Part shown: piece after piece, positions 46,878-55,148 of the stretch
Numbering within the stretch: the stretch's first letter is position 1
How the letters are laid out: the number at the start of each line of letters is the position of its first letter
Origin: Candidatus Thermoflexus tengchongensis
GTDB lineage: Bacteria > Chloroflexota > Anaerolineae > Thermoflexales > Thermoflexaceae
Length of the DNA: 64,000 bases
Direction of reading: 5' to 3'
Assembly: GCA_016842085.1 (NCBI GenBank)
Contig: JAEVEX010000049.1
Coordinates: 103,185-167,184 of the forward strand
The notes under the pieces: generated by a model
What the model was told of the DNA's origin: nothing
Databases searched by the model: none
What the model saw: the letters and a program-made list of their open reading frames with translations, nothing else
Program-made: the position numbers and the translations under genes

Positions 46878-46988
46878 GCGTTTCCTTCTCCGGCCAGGAG
46901 TTACGCCGCTGGTTTTCTCGCAGGGGCTCTTATTTTTTCCTTCCCCCTGACCCGGGGGCCACAGGATGGGGGAGAAGGGGTAGGGGCA

Positions 46989-47249
46989 ATGAAATACTGG
47001 TGGCAGGAAGCCCGATCCGAACCGTCGTCTCACCGGAAAAAAACCTCCAGGCGTGTTTCTGCCGATCAGGAGCTCCCCCTGGATTTTCAGCTTCATGTCC
47101 CTGCAGAGGCAGAGAGCGCGGTAGAGATCTATCGAGCGGGGGATCTCTGTCCTAACTGTGGTTTCGCTCGCCTGGAATACGATGGATACTTCAACGTGTA
47201 TTGCCCGATCTGCGGGTTCCGCACCGGGGCCCGCGGGGCGTGCACCTGA
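46989..47249 (+). CDS. Small zinc-ribbon protein
   Basis: An 86-residue protein not assigned to a named family. The N-terminal half is basic and probably disordered (SHRKKTSRRVSAD). The C-terminal half has a classic zinc ribbon, C54-x2-C57 (CPNCGFARLEYDG) and C72-x2-C75 (CPICGF). Its position between the CstR-like repressor and OsmC on the same strand suggests a role in the same response, perhaps as a redox- or metal-linked adaptor. The start at 46989 follows a G-rich stretch that could act as ribosome site. Confidence 0.6.
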   Translation: MKYWWQEARSEPSSHRKKTSRRVSADQELPLDFQLHVPAEAESAVEIYRAGDLCPNCGFARLEYDGYFNVYCPICGFRTGARGACT

Positions 47250-47349
47250 TAAGGTGCCCGGGAGGGACGAGGGGCGGCGCCCCTCGCGATGACAAACCGG
47301 CGCGGTGGAGAAGAGATCGTTCCGGATCTGAACGAAAGGAGCAGCCAGC

Positions 47350-47835
47350 ATGGCGACTGAGATCCGTCTGAACTTGCTGGACGTCCAGGGCATGAAGATG
47401 GAAGCCCTCACGCCGAGCGGGCATTCGGTGATCATGGACGCGGCTCCGGATGTGGGGGGGACGAATCAGGGGCCCCGCCCGATGGAGCTGCTGCTGGTCT
47501 CCCTGGCGGGTTGCACGGCCATGGATGTGCTCTCCATTCTGCGAAAGAAGCGTCAGCCCCTGGAAGGGTTTGCCATGGAAGTCCGTGGGGAGCGCGCTCC
47601 GGAGCACCCCAAGGTCTACACGGATATCGATGTGCTCTACATCGTGAAAGGGAACGTGGACCCCCAGGCCGTCGTTCGGGCGATTGAGCTCTCAGTGACC
47701 AGGTATTGCTCCGTCAGCGCGATGCTGCGCAAAACCGCTCGCATCCGGTATCGTTACCGGATCGAGCCCGCTGCAGCCGGGGCAGAGCCGATCGAAGGGG
47801 AATACAGGATGGAGGAAGCCCCCGCCTCCGCGTGA
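47350..47835 (+). CDS. OsmC family protein
   Basis: A 161-residue OsmC/Ohr-superfamily protein. The two peroxidatic/resolving cysteines are at residue 55 (LLVSLAGCTAMDVLSIL) and residue 120 (ELSVTRYCSVSAML), as in YhfA/OsmC members that reduce organic hydroperoxides or handle sulfur compounds. AAAGGAG precedes the ATG. OsmC-like genes are often found in CstR-controlled operons in other bacteria, which supports a persulfide or hydroperoxide detoxification role. A perfect 18-bp hairpin lies just after the stop. Confidence 0.9.
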   Translation: MATEIRLNLLDVQGMKMEALTPSGHSVIMDAAPDVGGTNQGPRPMELLLVSLAGCTAMDVLSILRKKRQPLEGFAMEVRGERAPEHPKVYTDIDVLYIVKGNVDPQAVVRAIELSVTRYCSVSAMLRKTARIRYRYRIEPAAAGAEPIEGEYRMEEAPASA

Positions 47836-47850
47836 GGTGGGGCGTATTTC

Positions 47851-47889
47851 CTCTCCTTCCCGGGGCCCTGTGGGCCCCGGGAAGGAGAG
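47851..47889. terminator. Perfect 18-bp hairpin between convergent genes
   Basis: Arms of 18 bases (CTCTCCTTCCCGGGGCCC and its complement) flank a TGT loop. It sits between osmC (+) and the antiporter gene (-), which converge here. There is no T-tract in either direction, but the stem is among the strongest in the window and probably ends both transcripts. Confidence 0.7.
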
Positions 47890-47937
47890 CGGGGCCATCC
47901 CGACTTCCCAATCCAGGCCTGGTCGCACCCGCCTGAT

Positions 47938-48972
47938 CTACACGAGAAAGAAGGCGATCCCCAGCATCCCGTAAACCGCCAGGAGCTGAGCGCCCTCCAG
48001 CCAGTTCGTCTCCCCATCCAGCGCGATGAAGGCGGCGATCGCCCCGGCCATCATCAGGGCCACCAGTTCCAGCGGGTGGAAGACCAGATCCATCGGCCGC
48101 CCCAGGGCCAGGCTGGCGAAGACCAGGACGGGGGCGACCAGCAGGGCGATCTGCAGGCTCGAGCCCACGGCGATCTCCAGGGAGAGGTCCATCTGATTCT
48201 CCGCCGCCATCTGGACCGCCACCAGGTGCTCAGCCACATTGCCCACCAGCGGGATCAGGATGATCCCCACGAAGAACTCGGTGAGCCCCAGGATGTGAAG
48301 GGTGGGCTCCAGCGCGTGAACCAGCAGCTCGCTCATCCCCACCACGCCGATCGTGGCGACGGCCAGAACCCCCAGGGCCTGGGGGAGGGTCCATCGGGCA
48401 CGGGAGGGGGGATGGGCCGCCAGCGGCTCCCGGGCGCGAAGGGTATAGAGCACGCTCAGGCCATAGAGGGCCAGCATCAGCCCGGCAACGCCCAGGCTCA
48501 TGGTCTCCACGGCCTCCGGGTGATGAACCGCAATCGTATGGCTGAAGAGGGAAGGGATCCCCAGGGCGATGAAGGAGAGGATGGTCATGGTGGTCAGCAC
48601 CCCGGCTCGCTGGCGGGAGAACCGCTGGAGCCCATGGCGCCATCCTCCGACAACGAGGCTAAGCCCCATCACCAGGAGGAGGTTTCCCAGGATCGATCCG
48701 GTGATGGAGGCTTTCACCAGATCCAGCAGCCCGGCGCGGATGCCGGCCAGGGCGATGATCAGCTCGGCGGCGTTCCCCAGGGTGGCATTCAGCAGGCCGC
48801 CCATTACCGGGCCCGTTCGCGCCGCCAGCTCTTCCGTGGCTTCTCCGATCAGAGCCGCCAGGGGGATCAGGGCCAGGGCGCTGAGGATCAGCACCGGGAC
48901 AGGCCCTGCGTTCAATACCGCGGCCAGTATGGCCAGTGGAACAGCGATCAGCAATGCTCTGGACCATGACAT
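47938..48972 (-). CDS. cax: Ca2+/H+ antiporter, CaCA/Cax family
   Basis: A 344-residue membrane protein with about eleven hydrophobic segments. The two alpha-repeat signatures are LNATLGNAAELIIALAGIRAGL (about residue 66 onward, with GNAAELI) and PLVGNVAEHLVAVQMA (GNVAEH, about residue 240), which carry the ion-binding acidic residues of Cax proteins. It exports cytosolic Ca2+ in exchange for protons. A GGAGG lies before the ATG. Hairpin array C begins upstream, between this gene and the UbiA gene, so a promoter must lie in the short stretch 48973-49058 or in the array. Confidence 0.93.
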   Translation of the reverse strand: MSWSRALLIAVPLAILAAVLNAGPVPVLILSALALIPLAALIGEATEELAARTGPVMGGLLNATLGNAAELIIALAGIRAGLLDLVKASITGSILGNLLLVMGLSLVVGGWRHGLQRFSRQRAGVLTTMTILSFIALGIPSLFSHTIAVHHPEAVETMSLGVAGLMLALYGLSVLYTLRAREPLAAHPPSRARWTLPQALGVLAVATIGVVGMSELLVHALEPTLHILGLTEFFVGIILIPLVGNVAEHLVAVQMAAENQMDLSLEIAVGSSLQIALLVAPVLVFASLALGRPMDLVFHPLELVALMMAGAIAAFIALDGETNWLEGAQLLAVYGMLGIAFFLV

Positions 48973-49058
48973 GGGTGTTTGACCTCCGGTATGGGTGAAC
49001 GCAGGACGCGCCCTCCATGGAGGGTAGGGGGGGCTTCCGCCCTCACGCTTTCACCAGA

Positions 49059-49367
49059 CCGGCACAGGCCGGCCATCGGCCTGCGCGCCGATTGGAAATC
49101 GGCCTTCCTGGGCGCCTGGCGCCGGCCATCGGCCTGCGCCGACGCGGAAGGCCTCTTGGCCGGCGGGGGCCGGCCGCTGGCCGAAGGCCTTTTGAGGTCG
49201 AATTCATTCGACACCCCACCGCACCCGGCCATCGGCCTGCGCGCCGATTGGAAATCGGCCTTCCTGGGCGCCTGGCGCCGGCCATCGGCCTGCGCCGACG
49301 CGGAGGGCGTTCGGCCGGCGGGGGCCGGCCGCTGGCCGAAGGCCTTTTGAGGTCGAATTCCTTCGAC
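49059..49367. repeat. Hairpin array C: two units of about 155 bp
   Basis: Same modules and orientation as array A: GCCGATTGGAAATCGGC, GGCGCCTGGCGCC, GGCCATCGGCC, CGGCC-rich palindromes, TTTTGAG, then GTCGAATTCATTCGAC (49197) and its loop variant GTCGAATTCCTTCGAC (49352). The order and the EcoRI-containing end module are conserved, though the sequences between differ from array A. It lies just downstream of the UbiA-family gene and upstream of cax on the minus strand. Open frames across it are artefacts. Confidence 0.9.
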
Positions 49368-49387
49368 GCTCCCCCCAATCATCGGCC

Positions 49388-50287
49388 CTACAGGAGATAC
49401 AGAATGAGGACCGCCGTCAGCCCCCAGAGGATCACCGTCAGCAATAACGGCCGGTCCTTCAACACCAGCTCATCCGGCGGGGCGGTTTCCCCTTTCACAT
49501 GGATCAGATAGAGATAGCGGAAGATCCCGTAGAGAACAAAGGGGATGGTCAGCATCATCGCATGGTTGGAGGGGAGGTTGGGGGCGGAGAATGTGTAAAG
49601 CGAATACGCCACGATGGTTGCCGCCATCACCACACCCATCATCTCATCCAGGAAACGGACCGTGTATTCTTCCAGAATGGCCCGATGGTTGCGGGCGTTC
49701 TCCCCGAGCAGAATAATCTCCTGCCGGCGCTTGGCGAAACCGATGAAGAGGGCCAGAAGCAATGTGCACAGGTAAAGCCACGGCGAGAATCGCTCCACAT
49801 GAACCAGAGGCACCCCGGCGGCGACGCGCAGGACATAGCCGCTGGCCAGGGTCAGCACATCCAGGATCACCCGATGTTTGAGCCAGAGGGAATAGGCCAG
49901 GTTCATCCCCCAGTAGACATAGGCGATGAGAGCGAACCATGGGTCCAGCGTGAAAGCGGGATAGGCCAGGCCGATCGGGATCAGGAGCGTGGCCCCCCAG
50001 GCGATCCGGGGATCCAGCTCCCCGGCGGGCAGAGGGCGGTGGCGTTTGCTGGGATGCTGTCGATCTCTCTCCAGGTCCTGCAGGTCATTAAAAATATAGA
50101 CGGCCCCCGAGAGAAGACACAGGATCGCAAAGCCCGCCACTGTGCGCCCGAGAGGCTCGGGTCGGAGAAGTTTCTCATCGAACACGAGAGGCGCAAAAAT
50201 AAATACGTTCTTGAGCCACTGGCGTGGCCGCATGGATTGCACCAGGCCGATCATGGCTTTCCCGGGATAGATGGCCATCGCTTTCAT
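49388..50287 (-). CDS. UbiA-family prenyltransferase (decaprenyl-phosphate phosphoribosyltransferase-like)
   Basis: A 299-residue membrane prenyltransferase with about eight hydrophobic segments. The first Asp-rich motif is NDLQDLERDRQHPSKRHRP (near residue 70) and the second, near residue 195, reads FAKRRQEIILLGENARNHR. This pair of motifs and the MRPRQWLKNVFIFAPL start match decaprenylphosphoryl-5-phosphoribose synthase (UbiA branch), which loads ribose-phosphate on a lipid carrier for arabinan-type polysaccharides. A quinone or haem branch cannot be excluded. It is divergent from the XRE gene. Confidence 0.88.
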   Translation of the reverse strand: MKAMAIYPGKAMIGLVQSMRPRQWLKNVFIFAPLVFDEKLLRPEPLGRTVAGFAILCLLSGAVYIFNDLQDLERDRQHPSKRHRPLPAGELDPRIAWGATLLIPIGLAYPAFTLDPWFALIAYVYWGMNLAYSLWLKHRVILDVLTLASGYVLRVAAGVPLVHVERFSPWLYLCTLLLALFIGFAKRRQEIILLGENARNHRAILEEYTVRFLDEMMGVVMAATIVAYSLYTFSAPNLPSNHAMMLTIPFVLYGIFRYLYLIHVKGETAPPDELVLKDRPLLLTVILWGLTAVLILYLL

Positions 50288-50591
50288 CGAAACCTTGCTC
50301 CGCGAAGGGCTGGCATACGTGGGGGCTTTGGGATCCAGATGGGACGCCTTCGACAGTCCATCTGGCTCCCAGAAGTCGTTCGACTCATACCCGGAATTCC
50401 CACCAGCCGAAAAAATCGGAGCTCTGCCTGTAGCTCCTCAGGCTGTTCCTGATTATAATTCGATCTACCCATAGGGCCGAAGCACGATGCGGGGCGAGGG
50501 CCCGCCCCCGGAAAGGTAGGAAGAGGGGGGAAGAGCAACCCCCTTACACGATGGGATCTTCTTGAAGAAAATTCCTTCAGGAATTCGGCTT
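50288..50591. other. 304-base divergent gap between the UbiA and XRE genes
   Basis: A TATAAT box at 50454-50459 on the plus strand, preceded by TG two bases earlier, is a possible promoter for the XRE gene. No good -35 partner was seen. The remainder holds no gene. Confidence 0.4.
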
Positions 50592-51272
50592 ATGGACGAG
50601 CAGGAACGTCTGGCCATCCGTCGGAAAATCCTGGGGATTGCCCTCCGGCAGGCGCGGGAGGAGGCCGGGAAAACCATCCGGGATTGCGCGGCGTTGCTGG
50701 GGATCCCACCCGCCCGCTATCGGGCTTATGAGGCCGGCCGCCGGGATCCTGCGCTGCCGGAGCTGGAGGCCCTGGCCTGGTTTTTCCAGCGACCCCTCTC
50801 CACGCTTCTGGAACCGGATCGCCGCGCTGCTTCGACGGAGGGGGATGGGGTGGCCGGGGCGATCCCGGAGCTGCTCACGCTCCGCCATCGGATCATCGGC
50901 CTGACCCTGCGTCAGGCCCGGGAGCGGGCCGGGAAGAGCCTGCGGGAGGTCGCCGCGTTCCTGGGGTGCTCCCCCCAACGGATCCGGAGGTATGAATCCG
51001 GAGAGCGCCCGATCCCTCTGGTGGAGCTGGAGCGCTTATGCCTCTATCTGGAAGTTCCCCTTTCGGACTTCTACGACACCGATAGCCTGATCGGGCAGTC
51101 GGTGCTCCTGCTGGATCAGGTGGAGCGCTTCCGAACGCTCCCTCCAGAGGTCCGTTCTTTCGTGACATCGCCGGTCAACCTGCCTTATCTTCGCCTGGCG
51201 ATGCGTCTGGCGGAGCTTCCGGCGGACCGCCTCCGGCATATCGCGGAGGATCTGCTGGAGATCACCCTATGA
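50592..51272 (+). CDS. Transcription regulator with two tandem XRE HTH domains
   Basis: A 226-residue DNA-binding protein. The first helix-turn-helix is ALRQAREEAGKTIRDCAALLG (about residues 16-60) and the second, LRQARERAGKSLREVAAFLG (about residues 105-150), is clearly a duplicate of the first. The C-terminal helical region (SVLLLDQVERFRTLPPEVR) has no recognised domain. Two linked HTH units suggest binding to a two-part operator as a monomer or dimer. The start ATG at 50592 follows CAGGAATTC; an in-frame TTG at 50562 is less likely. It overlaps the next small gene by 4 bases (ATGA). Confidence 0.85.
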   Translation: MDEQERLAIRRKILGIALRQAREEAGKTIRDCAALLGIPPARYRAYEAGRRDPALPELEALAWFFQRPLSTLLEPDRRAASTEGDGVAGAIPELLTLRHRIIGLTLRQARERAGKSLREVAAFLGCSPQRIRRYESGERPIPLVELERLCLYLEVPLSDFYDTDSLIGQSVLLLDQVERFRTLPPEVRSFVTSPVNLPYLRLAMRLAELPADRLRHIAEDLLEITL

Positions 51273-51532
51273 TGTGGACCACGCCGGCGCTGATCCTCTT
51301 CCTGGGGATAGGGGCTGGATTGCTCCGGCATGTCATGGTCGGCGGCGGGGCGAGGCGGCTGATGCTGGATCTCCTGCTGGGATGCCTGGGGTTCGCCATC
51401 GGACATGGGGTGGGAAGGCTTCTCGCCCCGGGGTTCGGGCAGATCGGAACCACCGCTGTGATCCCCGGTCTGCTGGGGGCCGGGGTTCTCCTGGGGGCCT
51501 CCTCGATTCCTGTCCCCTCCCATCGCCGATGA
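51269..51532 (+). CDS. Small hydrophobic membrane protein
   Basis: An 87-residue protein with three short hydrophobic segments (MMWTTPALILFLGIGAGLL, LMLDLLLGCLGFAIGHGVG, AVIPGLLGAGVLLGASS), glycine-rich like GlsB/YeaQ/YmgE transglycosylase-associated proteins, though the match is only in general pattern. Its start overlaps the XRE stop (ATGA), so it is co-translated with the regulator and may be the sensor or effector partner of it. No other function is visible. Confidence 0.65.
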   Translation: MMWTTPALILFLGIGAGLLRHVMVGGGARRLMLDLLLGCLGFAIGHGVGRLLAPGFGQIGTTAVIPGLLGAGVLLGASSIPVPSHRR

Positions 51533-51635
51533 TTCGGCCTGGGTCTCTTTTCGGGGATCTTCACCTTCCCACGACGCGGAGGGCCGTGGGGAGGGGCCAT
51601 CCTGTCCCCCGATCAGAGCCCAACACGGGATGCCC

Positions 51636-51672
51636 GGAAAATCAGGACAGATGTCCCTGGAAAATCGGGACA
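51636..51672 (+). repeat. Two near-identical 14-bp direct repeats with a palindrome
   Basis: GGAAAATCAGGACA (51636-51649) and GGAAAATCGGGACA (51659-51672) are 23 bases apart, and GGACA-GA-TGTCC forms a short palindrome across the first one. They sit about 70 bases before the doxX start. They could be regulator sites for doxX or leftover terminal repeats of an insertion element. Confidence 0.5.
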
Positions 51673-51744
51673 CAGGCCTCTGCCGGGGGAAGGCTTTTCC
51701 GATTACAGTGAGAAGCGGAAAGACCCTGGAACAGGAGGCCTGCA

Positions 51745-52260
51745 ATGGATCGCCTGGCACGCATCTGGTTGCTGCTGATTCAGATCGTCCTCGGCTACGA
51801 ATGGCTGCATGGCGGCCTGGAGAAGCTGGAGACCGGTGGTGGGTTCGTGAAGGGCCTGCCCCAGACCCTGGCCCGCTTCGCGGAGAAGAACCCGTATCCA
51901 TGGATGAAGGCGTTTCTCACCGGACCGGCCACGGCCAATGCCACCCTCTTCGGGAACCTGGTCCAGTGGGGTGAGCTGCTCACCGGTCTGGGTCTGATCG
52001 CCGGCGCCCTCTATCTGCTGTTCCTGGCCAACCGCCTGAATGGGGTGCTGCGGCGTGTGGCCGGGATCCTGGTGGCGATCGCTCTGCTGGGCGGGATGAC
52101 GATGAACGCCTTCTTCGGCCTGGCGGCGGGGCACACCAGCCCCTCCACATCGGGCATCAACCTGGTGATGTTCTTCTCCCAGGTGATGCTCCTGGGCTTC
52201 TGGATCGGCGTGATCCTCCAGCCGGTGGAGGAGCTCGTCCTGCAGCGGCGAACGGCCTGA
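51745..52260 (+). CDS. DoxX/TQO-small-subunit family membrane protein
   Basis: A 171-residue protein with four hydrophobic segments (ARIWLLLIQIVLGYEWLHGG, ELLTGLGLIAGALYLLFL, VAGILVAIALLGGMTMNAFFGL, LVMFFSQVMLLGFWIGVIL), matching the DoxX fold and the DoxD small subunit of thiosulfate:quinone oxidoreductase. DoxX proteins are membrane components of thiosulfate or other redox systems in some organisms; here no DoxA-like partner is adjacent, so the reaction is unknown. CAGGAGG precedes the ATG. The gene converges on the GT39 gene. Confidence 0.8.
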   Translation: MDRLARIWLLLIQIVLGYEWLHGGLEKLETGGGFVKGLPQTLARFAEKNPYPWMKAFLTGPATANATLFGNLVQWGELLTGLGLIAGALYLLFLANRLNGVLRRVAGILVAIALLGGMTMNAFFGLAAGHTSPSTSGINLVMFFSQVMLLGFWIGVILQPVEELVLQRRTA

Positions 52261-52280
52261 GGGAAAAGGATCGCTCACGG

Positions 52281-52318
52281 ACACGGGCAGGGGCCACAGG
52301 CTCCTGCCCGTGTTCTTT
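52281..52318. terminator. Bidirectional terminator between doxX and the glycosyltransferase gene
   Basis: An 11-bp stem ACACGGGCAGG / CCTGCCCGTGT with an 11-base loop, followed on the plus strand by TCTTT. The hairpin sits in the 56-base gap between two convergent genes. Confidence 0.7.
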
Positions 52319-54308
52319 ACGGAGACCCTGGCGGAACGTGGAATACGAGGATCCCCAACCCCTCGCAATGGAAACGGGGTCGGAGCACCCACCAGCCTTT
52401 CGGATAGGCCGCTTGAAGCGTGGCCAGGGAGGCCCGGTCTTCGGGATGCACCAGATAGAGTTTGGGACCGGGCAGGTGCCGGTGGGTCTCCAGGGCCCGA
52501 GGGAGATCCTCATGCCAGATCGTGTAGGGCCAGTCGATATCCCCCAGCCACATCCCGATCAGCCGGGAATCGAACCAGTAGGGATACGCCACATAAAACG
52601 CGTTCGCTTTCGGCCCGCCCCCTGCGTAGAAACCCCGCAGGATCTCCGCTGCATCCGAGGCGTTCAGAGCGATGCGGCAGTAGGTCCTCGCATACTCGTG
52701 GAAAATACGATCCGCGTTGATCCGGATCAGGGCAAGGGCCAGCAGAGCAGCTGTCCCCCACCCGACCCAGCGCCCGCGATGGAGGGAACCCCACCCCACG
52801 GTCCATCGCGCAGGGACCAGCGCGGCGAAGGCGAGAACAGCAGGCAAAGCGCCCGCTGCCCGCACCGTGCTCGGGTTCTCCCGCGGGAAGGACAGGTTAT
52901 AGGCGGAGGGGAGCAGCATGACGAACCCTGCCGTCAGCACGGCCAGCGGGACCGGATCCCGATGGTGGAGCATCCAGAGGAGCGCCGCCGCCCCGCCCAG
53001 GGCCAGCAGGGCGCCCATCACCGGATCCAGCATCGGCCGCAGGGGGATGGTGGCCACATAGACTTCATCCCCGGTCCAGTGGAACATCAACAGCGCCCGG
53101 CGGATGTTATCGGCCAGGATGAGGGCAGGATTCCCCTCGATGGGTTTCTCCCAGGTGGAGACCCGGGTCATCAGCCGGTAGAAGAAGATCTCGGGGTAGT
53201 CCATCATGAAGCGCAGCATGGGGGCCAGCACCGGGAGGGCGGTTAGCATTCCAATCAGGAAGTCCCATACCTGCTGCCATCCTCCCTTCGTCTGCCAGCC
53301 GCGCCGGGCGAGCCAGGCGGCCAGGAAGGCGGCGGGCAGGGCAGCGAGCATCCCCCGAAAGGGCGAGTAGCCATACAGCCCCACCCCCAGGAAGAAACCC
53401 ATCCAGAGGAGATCCGTTCGCTTTCCGGAACGAAGCCCCCGGATCAGGAAAGCCAGCGACCAGGCGGCGAAGGTGGGCAGGAAGGGATAGCGGAGCCCCA
53501 CCCGCGCCGGGATGACCGCCCAGGATGCCACCGCCCCCAGGAACATCGTCCAGAGCCCTCCAGATCGCCCCCACAGGGCTGTGCCAAGGAGGTAGAGGGC
53601 GGGCAGGAGCAGAGCCCCGATGAAGGCCGTCCCGACCTGGAGGGTGAACTTGTGCAGGGGCATCCCGAAGACCCGGATCGTCGCTGCCGCCAGATAGAAC
53701 TGAAACGCCTCCCGTCCGGTGTTCCGGGGGAAGAAGATCCGGTATTCGCCGTTCAGGACATCCCGGACATCGAGGAGCTTCTCCGCGTGATCGCTGTTCA
53801 CATCGAGGGGGAGGTTCCAGAGATCCCAGTAGCGGAAGCCGATCCCGAGGGCCAGGATCAGGAGGAGCAGCAGATGATGCCCGCGCAGGAGGAGCCCATC
53901 CCGCGGAAGGCGGGGGAGCGGGGCGTTCCACCACGCGAGAAACCATGCGATCACCGCCGCGACCCAGGCGATCACCCCGGGCAGGCGGAACCGGTTACCC
54001 CCGGAGTCCAGGAAAGCCAGGGCCATACATCCCAGGCTCAGCGCCAGCCAGAGGGGACGAAAGCCACGAGTGCGATGGGGCTCTTCCCGGAGAGGGCCTT
54101 CTCCATCCAGCCACCCGGGGGATCGGCGGAGGGCCCAGACGATCCCGAGGGCCGCCCAGGCATACAGGGCCAGCCCCAGCGGATCCGGAGCCTCCCGGGG
54201 GCTGTGGTCCAGCCGGAGTTGCCCCAGAACCGCCAGGAAACAGGCCACGATCCACACGGCCACCGAACCAGCTCGGAGAAACCGGCCTTCCATCCTCTGC
54301 GTCCTCAT
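52317..54308 (-). CDS. Glycosyltransferase family 39-type membrane protein
   Basis: A 663-residue polytopic protein with about twelve hydrophobic segments. An early extracytoplasmic loop has the acidic motif DVNSDHAEKLLDVRDVL (about residue 185), in the position of the Asp/Glu catalytic loop of GT39/ArnT-type enzymes that move sugars from polyprenyl-phosphate to acceptors. The long C-terminal loop is soluble. The frame is open up to 54353, but the extra codons lie in the palindrome at 54320, so ATG 54308 was chosen (54293 is also possible). It ends the minus-strand glycan run and probably decorates surface polysaccharide or protein. Confidence 0.8.
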   Translation of the reverse strand: MRTQRMEGRFLRAGSVAVWIVACFLAVLGQLRLDHSPREAPDPLGLALYAWAALGIVWALRRSPGWLDGEGPLREEPHRTRGFRPLWLALSLGCMALAFLDSGGNRFRLPGVIAWVAAVIAWFLAWWNAPLPRLPRDGLLLRGHHLLLLLILALGIGFRYWDLWNLPLDVNSDHAEKLLDVRDVLNGEYRIFFPRNTGREAFQFYLAAATIRVFGMPLHKFTLQVGTAFIGALLLPALYLLGTALWGRSGGLWTMFLGAVASWAVIPARVGLRYPFLPTFAAWSLAFLIRGLRSGKRTDLLWMGFFLGVGLYGYSPFRGMLAALPAAFLAAWLARRGWQTKGGWQQVWDFLIGMLTALPVLAPMLRFMMDYPEIFFYRLMTRVSTWEKPIEGNPALILADNIRRALLMFHWTGDEVYVATIPLRPMLDPVMGALLALGGAAALLWMLHHRDPVPLAVLTAGFVMLLPSAYNLSFPRENPSTVRAAGALPAVLAFAALVPARWTVGWGSLHRGRWVGWGTAALLALALIRINADRIFHEYARTYCRIALNASDAAEILRGFYAGGGPKANAFYVAYPYWFDSRLIGMWLGDIDWPYTIWHEDLPRALETHRHLPGPKLYLVHPEDRASLATLQAAYPKGWWVLRPRFHCEGLGILVFHVPPGSP

Positions 54309-54319
54309 CCAAGCAGGAA

Positions 54320-54347
54320 GTAGGGCAACTGCAAGCAGTTGCCCTAC
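54320..54347. repeat. Dispersed 28-bp palindrome, copy 2
   Basis: Same arms as the copy at 22631 (GTAGGGCAACTGC / GCAGTTGCCCTAC) but with AA at the centre, so it is in the opposite orientation. It sits between the methyltransferase and glycosyltransferase genes of one minus-strand run. Confidence 0.85.
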
Positions 54348-54365
54348 TTCCACGCTTCCACCGGA

Positions 54366-55148
54366 TCAGCGTTGTGCGATCATGAAAAAATATGCGCCTT
54401 CCGGGCCTGGAAGTTCTTCGTAAAAGGGTCGGAGGATCCGCTCCACCGGCCACAGGCTCCAGCGCCATGGAGCCAGGATCCAGCGCCCGAAAAGCTTTTT
54501 GCAAAGCAGGGAAGGCAACCCATATGGATGGCCCCATTCCAGCAGGGCGGTGGCTCCCGGGGAAAAGTAGAACCACCAGCGAAGCGGGCGGAGCCCGGCC
54601 CGCTCCAGCCGGGCGGCCCAGATCTCCGGGGCGTCGCAGTGATAATGCCGGGAGATGCGGTTGAAGAGCCGGCCGTAGGCTTCTGCGAACCTCTGCAGCC
54701 GGAGCCGGCGCAGCAGGCGATACAGCGAAAGGAATTCCACGAAACGATGGCTGGGCGAGCAGAACAGGAAATAGCCTCCGGGGCGAAGGACCCGCGCCAC
54801 CTCCCGTAGGACAGCCTCCACGGGGGGGATGTGCTCCAGCACCGAATTGCTGATCACCGTCCCGAAGGATCCCGTGGGGAAGGGCAGATGAGCGCCATCG
54901 GCCTGGATCACCCATCGGTAAACCCGACGGGCGGCGGCCTCCGTCAGGGGCGCCCATCCAGGATCCAGGCCGATCCACGCCTTCCCGGGAAAGGCCACGG
55001 AGGCGAAGTGCCCATCCCCGCAACCCAGATCCAGGACGGGCTCCGGCATCTCCAGGCCCTGGTAGAAGCGGGCTTCCACCGCCCGAAGCAACGCCCGAAA
55101 GGCGGGGACTTCTTTCAGGTGCAGCCAGAGGAAATCCGGAGCGTTCAT
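54366..55148 (-). CDS. Class I SAM-dependent methyltransferase
   Basis: A 260-residue methyltransferase. The SAM-binding motif I is VLDLGCGDGHFASVAF (about residue 46), motif II is the acidic end of LDPGWAPLTEAAAR, and FPTGSFGTVISNSVLEHIPPVEAVLREVARVLRPGGYFLF is the usual motif III-IV region. The product and substrate are unknown; sugar O-methylation fits the neighbours. The ATG at 55148 overlaps the stop of the PIN-like gene by 4 bases (ATGA), so the two are co-translated; a frame extension upstream (to 55184) is rejected. Confidence 0.88.
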   Translation of the reverse strand: MNAPDFLWLHLKEVPAFRALLRAVEARFYQGLEMPEPVLDLGCGDGHFASVAFPGKAWIGLDPGWAPLTEAAARRVYRWVIQADGAHLPFPTGSFGTVISNSVLEHIPPVEAVLREVARVLRPGGYFLFCSPSHRFVEFLSLYRLLRRLRLQRFAEAYGRLFNRISRHYHCDAPEIWAARLERAGLRPLRWWFYFSPGATALLEWGHPYGLPSLLCKKLFGRWILAPWRWSLWPVERILRPFYEELPGPEGAYFFMIAQR

